Below are positions 35,017-46,554 of a DNA stretch of 64,000 nucleotides, piece by piece. The stretch's first letter is position 1. Each line of letters begins with the position of its first letter. Location of the stretch: positions 32,802,520-32,866,519 of the forward strand of contig CM070625.1 in NCBI GenBank assembly GCA_036346255.1, in the 5' to 3' direction. Below the pieces are notes generated by a model. The model was not told the origin of the DNA and searched no databases. It saw nothing but the letters and a program-made list of their open reading frames with translations. The stretch comes from Ampelocalamus luodianensis. Taxonomy: Eukaryota > Streptophyta > Magnoliopsida > Poales > Poaceae. The translations under genes were made by a program, and so were the position numbers.

Positions 35017-37388
35017 CAGAACACCCGCTATCCGAAGCCAAGATGTCACCTAAAACATCTAACATACATCCATAATGCGGAAGAATTTGAAACAAGTATA
35101 TCAACTAAAGACAGATTAAGTTAAACAGATATGATGAAGGTATCCTTCCTTCACCTTTTAAGTTATTTAATTCGATCATCAATAAAGAAGGTTCACACGC
35201 AGTAATAAATCAACATCCATGTGGAGAAGGTATCCTTCCTTCACCAATTATAATTTAATTATTACAGTTCATCATCAACGAATGTAAGATAAAACTAAAT
35301 TTAATCTTGAACATGAATAGGATGATGTGAACGAGTAGTGTGTGTCTACTCCCTCCCAAGTGAGCCAACATCAGGGGTTACCTAAAATAAACAAACAACG
35401 CAAGAGTGAGTCCATGACTCAAAAGTACAAAGAAAGAGAAAGAACACATATACAAACAGACATCACCATTTAAGAATGCGAACCTTGCATCGAGTGAACA
35501 CTTATGAAAACATGAAATGAATGAATGTAATCAAGGATGGACTGCACACATGCATATACCGCAGATAGTGAGTGACACACCGTCGGTGTTCACTTAAGCC
35601 CGCACCTTAACAAAAGTGCGGGATCCAAGTCCTATATGAAGAACGTTTCATATAGGTGTCCAAAGCTGCCCATACTGGAATTGATGGGTCTTACGTGCCC
35701 ATACCGGAATTGATGGGTCTTTCAATCCACTCCGTGGACGGACATGACAATGTCCAAAACTGCCCACATTGGAATGGTGGGACTTACAATCCACTCCCGT
35801 GGACATAACATGAATAAAAGGATGCATGATATGAACATGAACAGTGATAATACCATCTCTCAAGATATACTCCACATAATGAAAGAACATAACCAATTCA
35901 GCATCTCGGTAACACAATATGTCACACTATATTCATGAAAACATTCACAATCATAACACTCAAAAGCAACAAAGTACTTGCCTTCCGCGTTGCGACAAGT
36001 TAGCGTGCAACGATGGCGCCCTAAACCGGTAGCCTCGTGGCTCTAAACAATTAAATAACCGAAATAAAAACAACATAGAATCCAACCCGAATTAATAGTC
36101 TACAATACCCCTTGAACTCCCAAGGAATCACCATAAAACCTAATCTGAAAAACAGGCTGCAACCCAAAAACGTGTCGGGACAGCAGCACGAAATGACAGT
36201 AGTTAATGACGTGGGACTCGAAATGAGATGAGTCCAGATCCTACCTCATCTTAACGAACATATCTATAACATTCAAGTTGATGAGATTTCCAATTCGGCC
36301 AATAAACTTCTAATAAAGAAAACAAAACAGCAGCACAGCTTCTGTCTGAACAAACAGGACAGTAATACTAAAACAACCATAACTTTTAATCTACAACCTG
36401 AATTGAGCGTTCTTTAACAATCTGAAAAGGTTATGAAATTACCTACAATAAACTAGTTGGCACAACATTCAAATTTTGCCTTTAACAAAAAGTGGCACAC
36501 GGGTCAAAATTAAAGATAGAAACTGACATACAATCTGGACAGACTGACATACAATCTGGACAGTCACAAAGAAAAGTGCATAACTTTTGATCTATAACTC
36601 CAAATGAAGTGTTCTTTATCAATCCTGAAAGCTAGTGATATCACCTTCAAAATTTGTTATGGGCAAGACATCTGAATCACCCTCTAACTAGGCCATAAAT
36701 CAACCTATACAGAGACTGCTAATTCTCGTCAGGATTCTGGACAGCAGATAGTAAATCTATCATAACTTTTGAGTCGAAAGTCGGAATTCAGTGTTCTTGG
36801 TGGCCACCGAAAGCTAAGATCAATATCTACAAAACTCTAGGAGATGGACAACCCAAATTCGGCCTCTAAGATCACGAAACAGGCCACGCAACATTCAGGA
36901 CAGAACTGAAATTCTAACGGCAGCAATTCAATCCAATCAAACTAATCGAATTCGCATCTGAAACAACCTAAACAGCGAGGGAAATCGATCATTACCCTTG
37001 TAGAACCATCAGAGATCGCTGATCAAATCCCACGAAGAAATTCTCCTTCAATCCTCTCTTCCTTCCTCTTCTTCTTCTTCCCACGGTCGGCCACAAGCAG
37101 CAGGAAAGATGGCGCCGGGGAGAGGAGGAGCAGCAAGCGGCGAGGCACTGTAGCACGCCGCTACTGTAGCACGGCGGCTACTGTAGCAAATGGGGCTAGG
37201 GTTTGGTCCCCTCCCCTCCCCTTGCCTTCTAATGGGCTGCCGGCCCACTCATGGGCCTTGGGCCACTATGGCTGGCTCCCCTCTTCTCGAATATGGGTTG
37301 GCGGCCCATACTTCTCCTAAAATTCTGAATTTTAACTTATTTCCTCTCTAATCTTACAGCATTCGATATCGAATAATCGGGTATTACA
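35017..37388 (-). repeat. E6 5' LTR
   Basis: Nearly colinear with 28218-30597; the duplicated 21-bp unit is at 36523-36564. The boundary at 35017 is blurred: the expected CACCCTGGCTATCC reads CACCCGCTATCC here. Confidence 0.88.
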
Positions 37389-37393
37389 ACAAA

Positions 37394-40300
37394 GTTCAAA
37401 GTGGCAGCCCACTTTGATGTACTAAACACATGAACAACCCGTTCATGACGAATACCAAGTTCAACCACAATTTTAATTAAAAGTCTAACAATAGTAACTC
37501 CCGAACTCAAGCGGTTGTCCATAACCGTGGACACGGCTATTCGAATAGATTGATACCTGCAGGGTGTACTACTTTACCCACACGACTTGATTAGCCCGTA
37601 AGCCTACAGATGCCTCTGAAAATAGCATACTTCCTATGGTATGCCGGCCGGGTAAATCAAGATATAGTCATTTTCAGCAAGAAAGCCCTATTGAGCTAAG
37701 TCCCCCTTGTGAGATGGTTCCTTGCCTAGTACAAGCGTCTGATAGCACTTGCTAGGGGGCTCACAAGTTATATCGGAAATACCGATGTAATCAAAACAAA
37801 AGAATTGGCGCTCCCTTGCACACTATAAAGGATTACATCGGCTCCTAAAGAACATAGGATTTCACGGTCGCTATGCCCCTTACACCACCAAGGACTTAAC
37901 ACAATAAAACCCTCCCCCTACTTAACCATACGGCTCCCAACCCGCGTGTGGCAGCACGAGTGTACTTGAATTAACGATGTTACCAAAGTTCGGTCCTCAA
38001 TTGTCCAGACAAGTCCTTCCACTTACCCAATGCTCGTGCACAAAGCACCATCACTAACCAACACTTGTCCAGACCAAAAGCTCATTTAAAAATAACAAAA
38101 ATTAACTCATAAAACATCTCCAAGATCTGAAGTATAAATCATAAAATGAGAGTTGTGTCTATCCCAAAACCGCCGGGTTATTCCCGACGATCGAACTACC
38201 GTATCTAGACTTGCATGGCTAAGCAATTCTACAACCCATAATTCACACATCCTATCTTAAGCATATAGGAGTTGGCATAATTCAAGATTAACCTCAAGCA
38301 TAGGACATAACTAAACTACACATCACAAAAATATTGACATAATCAAAATAGCATGCAAGCAATTATCATTGCACTATCTTAACCAAAACTAGGATCAAAT
38401 ATGATGCAAAAGAAAGTTCAAATGATGCTTGCCTTGCTGGTAGTTCACTAGCTCACTCTCGGTTACTTGCTCTCATACTTCCGGCAACTCGGAATCTAAA
38501 GGAAAGGCGATATCGAATAAACACCGAGAAATAGCCAAAAACTCAAGTTGCTCCAAAATGCATGAAATTTATACAGTAGCTATATTATGATTTTAGATGA
38601 ATTTAGGTACAAAAATTATTCCATTTGAAGTTTATATGTGAAAGTTATAGTAGTTTGAAAATCAGATTTCTAGAAAATGCTGAAAATGGTGTTTCTGTTT
38701 ACTGTTCACCCGAATTTAATTATGTTGTGAAAATTTGCAGAATTCTAGTGGAGATAAAAACTACATGGTTAGATATAGAATAATATTTTATGGACAACCC
38801 AATTGGATTCATCCCATTTGGAGTTCGATTGAATTTTCTATGAATTTTTGAAGTTAAATGAATTTCTATTGTAAAAATGATCCTTTTCTAAAATTTCTAT
38901 CGCAATAAATAGTTTGTATACGTAGGCTGACCTAGACTCTACCATGAAAAGTGGGGCCTACATATTTTCTTTTCTTTTTCATATATTTCCAAAAGGAAAA
39001 CATCTACCGACAAATATAATCTTCTCATAATCATATACTTAACCGATTCGCCGGTGTCGAATCCAATCACATACATAACACTCTCCAATCATATTCTCAT
39101 ATCTTGATCTAAATCCCGTACTAACCTCCATTAAGACATTATCAAGGTAGTCAATCCACCGAGTGATGCCCGAACTCACGATCTTCCAAAATACAACCTA
39201 TCCGATAATTAAACGAAATCCACCGACTCATGGGCATAAGACCATAATTGAATCCATCGATCGTTCTCCGATATACTATTTAAGCTAATGCTAACTATCT
39301 AGCTCTACTAGTCTCGCCTCGGCAAATCACAATCGCATACACTCAATTTTCCACCGATCAAGGTTTAATTGACAAACCGATACCTAATGAACTTTACAAT
39401 TTAAGAACACATTCAACATTTAAAAGCTCACTAATAAATCAACTTACATCCATTTCACCAGACTAGTCGTGTACGACAACTACTAATCCAATCACATATG
39501 TGCCTCTACGATCGACTAATAATCATTTTTCCACTAATCCAATAGATAGAACAATTCCACCGACTCGGCACATGGGACTTACCTACTAAGTACATGGCAA
39601 TCCAAATATTTATCCGCAATCAAATAATCCATTCCTACCTTCTTCCAATTCTAGCATCTATGACTTCCATGACTATTGCTTAAGACCTCCGATTAATTTA
39701 CTCATGATTGAATAAATCATACGATTCAACCTCCATATCTCATTAATCACCAACACCTAAGTCATCCATCAAGTAATCAATTATAAAATCTTTATGCGTC
39801 CTATCTCCAAAAATTACTAATTCAAAGTGAGAAGAAACTTCCAATTAATTCATCATCCAAGATCGCCACTAACTTCCATGCGACTTCAAAATAATATCGC
39901 CCGACCAAATAATCAACTCATATAATTTAGCTAGCATCCACCGATCAATACTACACACATTTCGCCACAATAATCTAATCATTCACATTCACCAAAATAT
40001 CGACACATAATCACGCCTATGCACAAATAAGTACTAACCGGAGAGTTACACCGGTCTTAAGCTACCAAAGCATTTTTACAAATAAGCATGCATAAATAGA
40101 TGCCATGTTCATGACTCATATGCAACATGCACAACTAATATCGTAATGCGATAGAAAAATTTAACGTGAAGTATTTTACCACGGCACTAGATGTGCCTAA
40201 TATCGCCGGACCGTGTCCGCGTCCACCGTAGTCGCTTCTTGCTTTCGCGCCGCTCGTCCCACGTCCGCGTCCCGCCGTGCCACCGCATGCACCACGCCGT

Positions 40301-42585
40301 CACGTTGACACCGCCGCTTTGCTCGCCCTCACCGTAGTTCTCGCCATGCCCACGGGCCACCGCCGCATGCATGCGTACTCGTTGCCGCATCAAGCCGCCG
40401 TGCGTTGGTCAACGCCACCACATGCGCGCGACGCATGCATGTGCCGCCTTGCCTGCCAGCGCCTCCTCCTCGGCATCAAGCCGCTTCCTCCTCAAGTCGC
40501 CGCCACTACCTTCCATATCGCCGCGCCGTGCCTCGCCGACGCCGCTGTGCGGCCGTCTTGCCGTTGTAGCACCACCGCAGCCAGCGCGCCGCGCCATCAC
40601 ACCATGCTCTAGGCTGCCCACGCCGCTGCTGCCGCAGCGCCCTCGTTTTGCCAAGACCGGCAGTGCTCGTTGGAGCTACCACCGCCATGCTCGCCGCTAC
40701 GCCACGGCTCGGCCTCGCCTCGGCTCCTGGCTCCCCATGCCCCCGCTGCCGCTGCTTCGCTGCTCGCCCGCCACGGGCGCTCGCCGCCTCCAGCCGCCTC
40801 GCGTGCTGGTCACTGCGCGACTCTTCTTTCCCTCCTTCTCTGCGCTGCATGCATGAGCCATGCTCGCATGCATGCGCCATGCTCGCATGCATGCGCTGCT
40901 TTCTGAGCCCATGCAACCTTGCTGTGCCGCTTGAGAGAATGCATCGCCATCAACGCCATGGCCACAATAAACAACAATTCATTGCCTCCTCCTCTTCTTC
41001 TTGCCAAATGCTCAAACAAACTTGCATGTGAAAACAAATCACAGATTTGGAAAGCTAATGCGATGAGGAACACGAATGTGTGACATGCATCGATAGTTTT
41101 CAGATTTTTGGAAGAGTTTGGAAGGAGAGAAGTGGGAGAAATGGACATGTACAAAAGCTTGCTTCATGACTAGAAGTGAGTTCTGTTGTGCTCTATTGGA
41201 AAGTGTGTTGGCAGTGAGGGAAGAAAAGTGGCGAGGGAGAGAAATGGCAGAGGGGCTGCTTTGGCATGTGAAGCTCTGTTGGATAGGAAATGAGAGAGAG
41301 AGAGAGCGAGTGATGTGCTTTGGCTGTGACTTAAAGAATGGCACTGTGTGGTTGAAAGGTTTCGGTTGGGGCAAAGAAATTTAGAACGGTAGTGGTGTGC
41401 AAAGGAGATGACAGTGGGTGGCTTTGCTAGATGAGGGAATGGCAGTGAGGATAAAAGTTGTTCGGCAGTGGGTGTGAATTGTTTTGTTCGGCTGGACAAA
41501 AGAATGAACAGTGGCATGTGGCTTTAGTTGTAGGAAATAAAAATAAAAATAAAATGAAAAGGCAGTGCATACAAAAATTTCTTGGATGAATAAAGAGCTT
41601 AAGTGATGGGGATTTCAATGGTATAACATGCATTGAGAGATTCTCGGTTCTTGGATGGGGTTGAGAGGAGAGAAGTGGAGGAACTTGAGCTCAGGTGTGA
41701 GAAAATGGAGCTGCTGCCTTGGGGAAGAAATGGCGTGAGAAAGCAGTGGAGGGGATGGCTCTTGACTGGAATAAATAAATGGATGGAGATGGACCGACTG
41801 GTTCGGCTATGGAGGAAATTGAGTGGTGTGTAGTCTTTGTCTCGAGAAAGGAAAAAGCGATGGGTGGGATGTGCTCGGAAAAAGAAAATGATGTTGGAGG
41901 AAGGATGGACCGGTATGCAATGGCAAGTGAGTATGTGGCTGGTTTCGGTGGGTTAAAGAAATAGGGATGGCAGATTAGCGGTGAGGATACATGATGAAAT
42001 GGTTGTGTACTGAGAAAAGAAATGGCAGAGGTGGGTTGGTTCGGTTGGGGCAAGGGTGAACAGAAATAAAATTTGACAATGAAATAAATAGAAGCAATTC
42101 TTCCTCCTTCTTGCATGCCACGCAAAAGAGCTCGCACTCAAACCGATTGAGAAACAGAACGCCCTCGAGACGACGATCGCAACGCTATAACATGCGTCGC
42201 ATGATTTTTGGTTTTTTGGTTGTGTTTGCGAGGAGGGAAGTTAGGGAAAAGAAATGGATACACAGACGTCTCGCCTGCGGTCGGTCGGACTAAAAAAAGA
42301 GCGGCGGTCTAATGTATGCACCACGGTATGATTTTTGAAATGCAGGTGAAAGCAAGAGACCAAAATAATTTTCTTTCATTTGTAGTCTCTCGACCAATTC
42401 AATTTAATATTGTTTGCTATTATTATTATTATTATTATCTTTATACAACTTTTAGACAACTCGATTCGATTTTTAAAGGCAACATTTGAATTAAACATGG
42501 GAAATTTTTTTAAAATATTGCCAAATTTTTATTAGATCGCCTACTTAAATATTAATATCCTGATCCTGAAAATCGGGATGTTACA
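37394..42585 (-). repeat. E5-family LTR-C, right part
   Basis: Continues LTR-C after E6, with the same block order as LTR-A/B. The GC-rich core at about 40200-40930 contains GCATGCATG motifs. Open frames in the core are not shared with the other copies. Confidence 0.85.
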
Positions 42586-42590
42586 GGTTC

Positions 42591-43660
42591 TCAAATCACC
42601 GATGCTCAACCCCTGAATCCCCAATGGCATAATCCGGAGCACCCCGACCCGCAATTTCAGCACGTAGGTCGGCAAGAAGAAGTGACTCCACCTCAGCCAT
42701 CTGTGGCCGATGTCTTGATCCAGTTGGAGCAAAGTCAAGAAGACTGACTCTCATCTTGCAGCATATTGCTCGTAACACCGCCGAGTGTTCAAGGTGCTCA
42801 AATGGCGCGGAGGAGCCGATCTTTATGGCTCCCGATTTGCTGATTTTCTGAGCGCGAAACCTCCTGTGTTCTCTTGTTCAGAGGATCCTCTCGATGCTGA
42901 TGATTGGCTCCGGTGCATCGAACAGAAATTGATCATTGCTCAGTGTGCTGACCACGAGAAGGTCTTATACGCCTCCAATCAACTCGAAGGGGGCGCTTCT
43001 GCATGGTGGGACGATTTTTGCGCCATGCAGCCCACCAGTTCCGTTCCATCATGGGACGAGTTCCGGATAGTTTTCCGTGAGGCACATGTTCCCTCCAGCA
43101 TCGTGGGTATCAAGAGGCGTGAATTCCTCGCACTGAAGCAAGACAGCAAGTCTGTGTTGGAGTATCTCCGCGAGTTCAATCGTTTGGCTCGTTACGCTCC
43201 AGATGATGTCTCCACCGATGTAAGAAAGCAAGACCAGTTCTTGAATGAGCTAACAGAAGTGATGCAGCTGGCACTCGCTATACATGACTTTCGGAACTTC
43301 CAACAATTGGTGGACAAGGCTATCGTAGTGGAAAATAAGATGCAAGCGGTGGCAGAATCGCGAAAGCGCAAGAAGGTTGCACAAATTTCAGCAAGCTGCA
43401 GTTTTCAAGAACCGCATGCTTGGCAGCCCTCTCCTCCAGATTTTCAGGACTTGGCATCTCCAGTATCTCCTATGCAAGTGTTCCCATTGCCTCAGCAAGA
43501 AACCCAGCTAAGGCAGCCCATAAAGAAGTTTAGAAGCCGACTCCATCAAGGCAAGCAAGTTACTTGTTTCGCTTGGCAATCCGGGCCATTTTGCGGATTT
43601 TTGTCCGGAGAAGCATCAAACTATTCCCATTCAAGGTCAAGATCTTCAAGAATCCCTTGA
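42591..43660 (+). pseudogene. E3 gag, main part
   Basis: Continues gag after solo LTR-C. The 291-codon frame 42785-43660 carries the Retrotrans_gag domain: DADDWLRCIEQKL, then HEKVLYASNQLEGGASAWWD, then REFLALKQDSKSVLEYLREFNRLARYAPD. A TGA near 42744 closes the upstream part. A CCHC knuckle is recognisable at 43562-43610 but falls out of frame because about two bases are missing in its first Cys pair. The product would be the structural capsid/nucleocapsid protein; this copy cannot make it whole. Confidence 0.8.
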
Positions 43661-44324
43661 TTTGAGGTCCAATGTCACATTTCAGAACCCCGGTCGTGCT
43701 CATGTCAACCATGCCACCGCCGAGGAAGCGCAGAAGCACCCACGTCGTGTTGGGCACTTTTCTAGTTAATTCAACTCCCGCCATCAGAAGTTGTTTGACT
43801 CTGGAGCATCTCATTCTTTCATGTCCAGAGGTTTTGCTACCCTCCACAACATCGCACTCAGCTTGATGCCTGCACCTATGATGATTCAATCACCGGGTTC
43901 AGAAATAAGAAGCATTCATGAATGTCGGGAAGTTAAAATTGAGATCAAAGTGGTGAAGTTTTCGGCCAACCTTATAGTGATAAATTCAGCGGGCCTTGAT
44001 GTTATTCTTGGGATGAATTGGCTGTTCAAGAACCATTGTCAAATTGATTGTGCCCGCAAAGCTATCACTTTCACAAGTCCTCTTGGTTTTCTAGTCGAAA
44101 TGGTGCCGAAATTGGAGCATCCTCATCTCTATGCCCTTAGCGGTGAAGAATTGCCTGATTTGAGTGAAGTTCCAGTGGTATGTGAGTTCCCAGATGTATT
44201 TCCCGAGGAACTACCGGGCATGCCACCTTCACGAGAAATTGAATTCGTGATTGAGCTGCAGCCCGGAACTGCTCCAATATCAAAACGTCCTTATCGAATG
44301 CCGCCAATGAGTTGGTTGAATTGA
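43661..44324 (+). pseudogene. E3 protease region
   Basis: The aspartic protease of the Gypsy polyprotein, which would process Gag-Pol. The frame 43791-44324 shows MFDSGASHSFMS (the active-site D-S-G), then DVILGMNWL and the linker PDVFPEELPGMPPSREIEFV that precedes RT in chromovirus-like elements. A frame change at about 44303-44310 separates it from RT, and another lies upstream at about 43785. Confidence 0.8.
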
Positions 44325-44957
44325 AGAAGCAACTCGCAGAACTTCAAGAGAAGGGTTTCATTAGGCCTAGCTCCTCACCTTGGGGATGCCCAGCTTTATT
44401 TGTGAAGAAGAAGGACCACAGTCTACGGATGTGTATTGACTACCGTCCGTTGAATGAGGTCACCATCAAGAACAAGTATCTGCTTCCACGGATTGATGAT
44501 TTGTTCGACCAGATGACTGGTGCTCGTATTTTCTCCAAAATTGACTTGAGATTGGGCTATCATCAAGTTAGGATCAGATCGGAAGACATTCCGAAGACGG
44601 CTTTCTCAACTCGTTATGGTTTGTACGAGTACACCGTCATGTCCTTCGGTTTGACAAATGCACCGTCCTTGTTCATGAATCTCATGAACTCAGTGTTTAT
44701 GGAGTATTTGGATAAATTTATGGTTGTATTTATTAATGAAATTCTCATATACTCTAAATCTGAAAGTGAGCATGAAGAACACCTTCGGCTTGTGTTGGGC
44801 AAGCTTCGTGAACATCGACTCTATGCAAAATTCAGCAAATGTGAGTTTTGGCTAAAAGAAGTCTCCTTTTTGGGTCATGTGCTATCCGAAGGCGGAGTTG
44901 TTGTGGATCCAAGCAAAGTTCAAGATGTGCTTAATTGGAAATAGCCCAAGTCCGTCT
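44312..44957 (+). pseudogene. E3 reverse transcriptase, catalytically dead and truncated
   Basis: RT fingers and palm are recognisable: SSSPWGCPALFVKKKD, MCIDYRPLNEVTIKNKYLLP, FSKIDL, and MSFGLTNAPSLFM. The catalytic F-I-D-D is replaced by FINE (Asn 44735-44737, Glu 44738-44740), so both metal-binding aspartates are lost. The frame ends at TAG 44942-44944, where relatives have a Gln before PKS. A few codons later the sequence switches to E2 LTR. Thumb, RNase H and integrase are gone. Confidence 0.88.
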
Positions 44958-46277
44958 GTGGCAGTGAAGAAATTGATATATTTTCAATGAAGTCCAAGAA
45001 CACCTTATTTGGACTCCTGTACTAAAAGATATGAATTTTAGAACACGATTGTCCACAGAGGGGACAAAACACCATCTAGGAAATTGGAGTTGGGTTCGCG
45101 TTAAAAGAACTATTGCAAGTTCGTGTTGGCTTTTATAGTTTGTGTGGTACATTACTGTTGTCTTAGTATGTTTTAAATGAATTTAGCTGGGGGACTGGTC
45201 CCGGAGGCAGCACCTTCTTCATATCCTCCGTTCTCACGCGGTTAAGGCAAGTACTTGTTAGCTAGTATTGTGAATAAATATGGTATCTATGGATGCTAGA
45301 GTGTTATAGATGTTGTTGACCATGATTATGAATGTTGTGAAAATATATATTATGCATGGTTGTTTGAGTGTATGAATGTCTATGAACCTGAATGATAGAA
45401 GAATGAATGAGTTAAATTCATAAGTGATGTTGCTGAGGAGGTATGATTATGATGATTCATGATTTGTGCATATGCATCATGTTGACAAAATGAAGACTTG
45501 GTCACGTGGTGACCAAGCATTTGTTGAGATCCCCATCATGTATATGACGGGCTTGAGGTCCCCACACTTGTGGAGTGTGGGCTTGAGGTCTCCTTTACTT
45601 GCGGAGTATTGGGCAATTGGTCCCTGTGCTTGCGAGCACAGGCATGGTATGCGGCGACGGTCGCATATCTCGCATTACCGGTGAAATGCGAAAAAGAGTG
45701 GAAGAGAAAAGATGCATTGTATATTAGTATTCATACATCATGAGCTATGTTTTCTGAATAAAGCTTTGGGTTTGAATGTTGTTGCTGTAATGTGTGAGGT
45801 TAATGATTCCTTTTGGTACTTGCTGAGTCTTTGGGCTCACTCTTGCTTTTGTTGTGTTTTAGGTACCTTTTGCAGGAACGGCATGCATGGGAGGGAGTAG
45901 ACTTAAATTGGAGTCACACACTGCCACTCATACCTTCAAGTTGATTAATTCTTTTAGAGTGTCATTTAATAATTAAGCGAACTTCTTAAGAGATGGTGAT
46001 GGTTAGGCCTTATGCATCGAAGTTATTTATAATAATGTTGAGACACGAACTTTGGTTATCTTGAATGTGTTCTAGATGAATATCATGTTTTTCAATGCTT
46101 AGAATTGATATTGGATGTTGGATTGATTTAGTTATGAAATACTTTTATCTTTTGGGAACTTCCGTATAATCAACCATACAAAGTAGGTTCTGCTGAAATT
46201 TAGCGATTGTTCTAGTTTAGCTATATTAATGTCTTCTTCAGTAGCATTCCAAGCTCATGTCGGGCTGGGGTGTTACA
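44958..46277 (+). repeat. E2 LTR, right part
   Basis: Resumes E2 after the truncated E3. Contains AAAAGATATGAATTTTAG (about 45024), a CTCACTCTTGC...TTTTAGGTACC segment (45835-45870) like the E6 LTR, and ends GGGGTGTTACA at 46277. Small open frames here have no domain. Confidence 0.75.
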
Positions 46278-46282
46278 AGCAA

Positions 46283-46512
46283 GGAAGGAAAGGCTCAGCG
46301 AGAAGGCACCGCTTGCCAAGGAGGCAAGGATCACATCACGTGAAACAACCAAGAAAGAAATAGAGGCGAGAGGTGCTTTGCAGCATTAGCGCAAGCCACG
46401 CCTGGAGTCACGTCCAAAGGAGACAGCAGGTCCCATGCATAAGGAGCAAGCGTTTTTCCTCTCATTGTTCGACTAAAGCGTAACGATGCGAAGATAGAAG
46501 GAAAATTTTGGC
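46283..46512 (+). repeat. E1 5' LTR, right part
   Basis: Aligns with 48816-49053 of the 3' LTR. Relative to that copy about 65 bp before the E2 insertion point are missing (deletion between AGCA repeats), and the final CCGACA is changed, so the exact end is approximate. Confidence 0.8.
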
Positions 46513-46514
46513 GC

Positions 46515-46527
46515 TTGGTATCGAGGC
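46515..46527 (+). other. E1 primer-binding site
   Basis: TTGGTATCGAGGC follows the 5' LTR and resembles the Met-tRNA primer site used by many plant elements. Confidence 0.7.
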
Positions 46528-46554
46528 GTTCGATCTTGGTGGTACCTGAAGGTC

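Larger units (their letters stand above)
28218..37388 (-). mobile_element. E6: complete non-coding Gypsy-type LTR element (LARD-like)
   Basis: 9171 bp flanked by exact ACAAA duplications (28213-28217 and 37389-37393) inside LTR-C. On the element strand the LTR starts TGTAATACCCGATTATTCG and ends CTATCCGGATAGCC...GTGTTACA-like. 5' LTR 35017-37388, primer site 35001-35014, interior about 4.4 kb with no coding signal, polypurine tract near 30598, 3' LTR 28218-30597. Lack of any gag or pol motif makes it a large retrotransposon derivative dependent on another element. Confidence 0.9.
27417..42585 (-). mobile_element. E5-family solo LTR-C, inserted in E3 gag, split by E6
   Basis: Ends TGTGGGGACCCC (plus, left) and GGGATGTTACA (right), with exact GGTTC target duplications at 27412-27416 and 42586-42590. 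Without E6 it measures about 6.0 kb, one complete E5-type LTR with no interior, so it is a solo LTR. It is more diverged from LTR-A and LTR-B than they are from each other, hence probably older. Confidence 0.9.
1962..44957 (+). mobile_element. E3: Gypsy-type element, 3'-truncated, inserted in E2
   Basis: A 5' LTR begins TGTAACATCCCC at 1962 and ends CCTCACA at 26721. It is followed by a primer site (26726), leader, gag start (27357), gag continuation (42591-43660), protease (about 43740-44324) and reverse transcriptase (to about 44957). RNase H, integrase, polypurine tract and 3' LTR are missing: sequence passes directly from RT into E2 LTR sequence, so a deletion removed the 3' half. Two later insertions interrupt it, E4/E5 in the LTR and an E5-family solo LTR in gag. 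Confidence 0.8.
1231..46277 (+). mobile_element. E2: solo Gypsy-type LTR inserted in the E1 5' LTR, split by E3
   Basis: Starts TGTAATACCCC and ends GGGGTGTTACA, flanked by AGCAA at 1226-1230 and 46278-46282. Only LTR-like sequence remains once inner insertions are removed (1231-1961 and about 44958-46277, roughly 2.05 kb), so it is best read as a solo LTR formed by LTR-LTR recombination. It is distantly related to the E6 LTR, which starts TGTAATACCCG: both share an early segment of GGCCCA repeats and CTACAGTAGC-like motifs and a late segment around TTGTTTTAGGTA. Confidence 0.8.
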
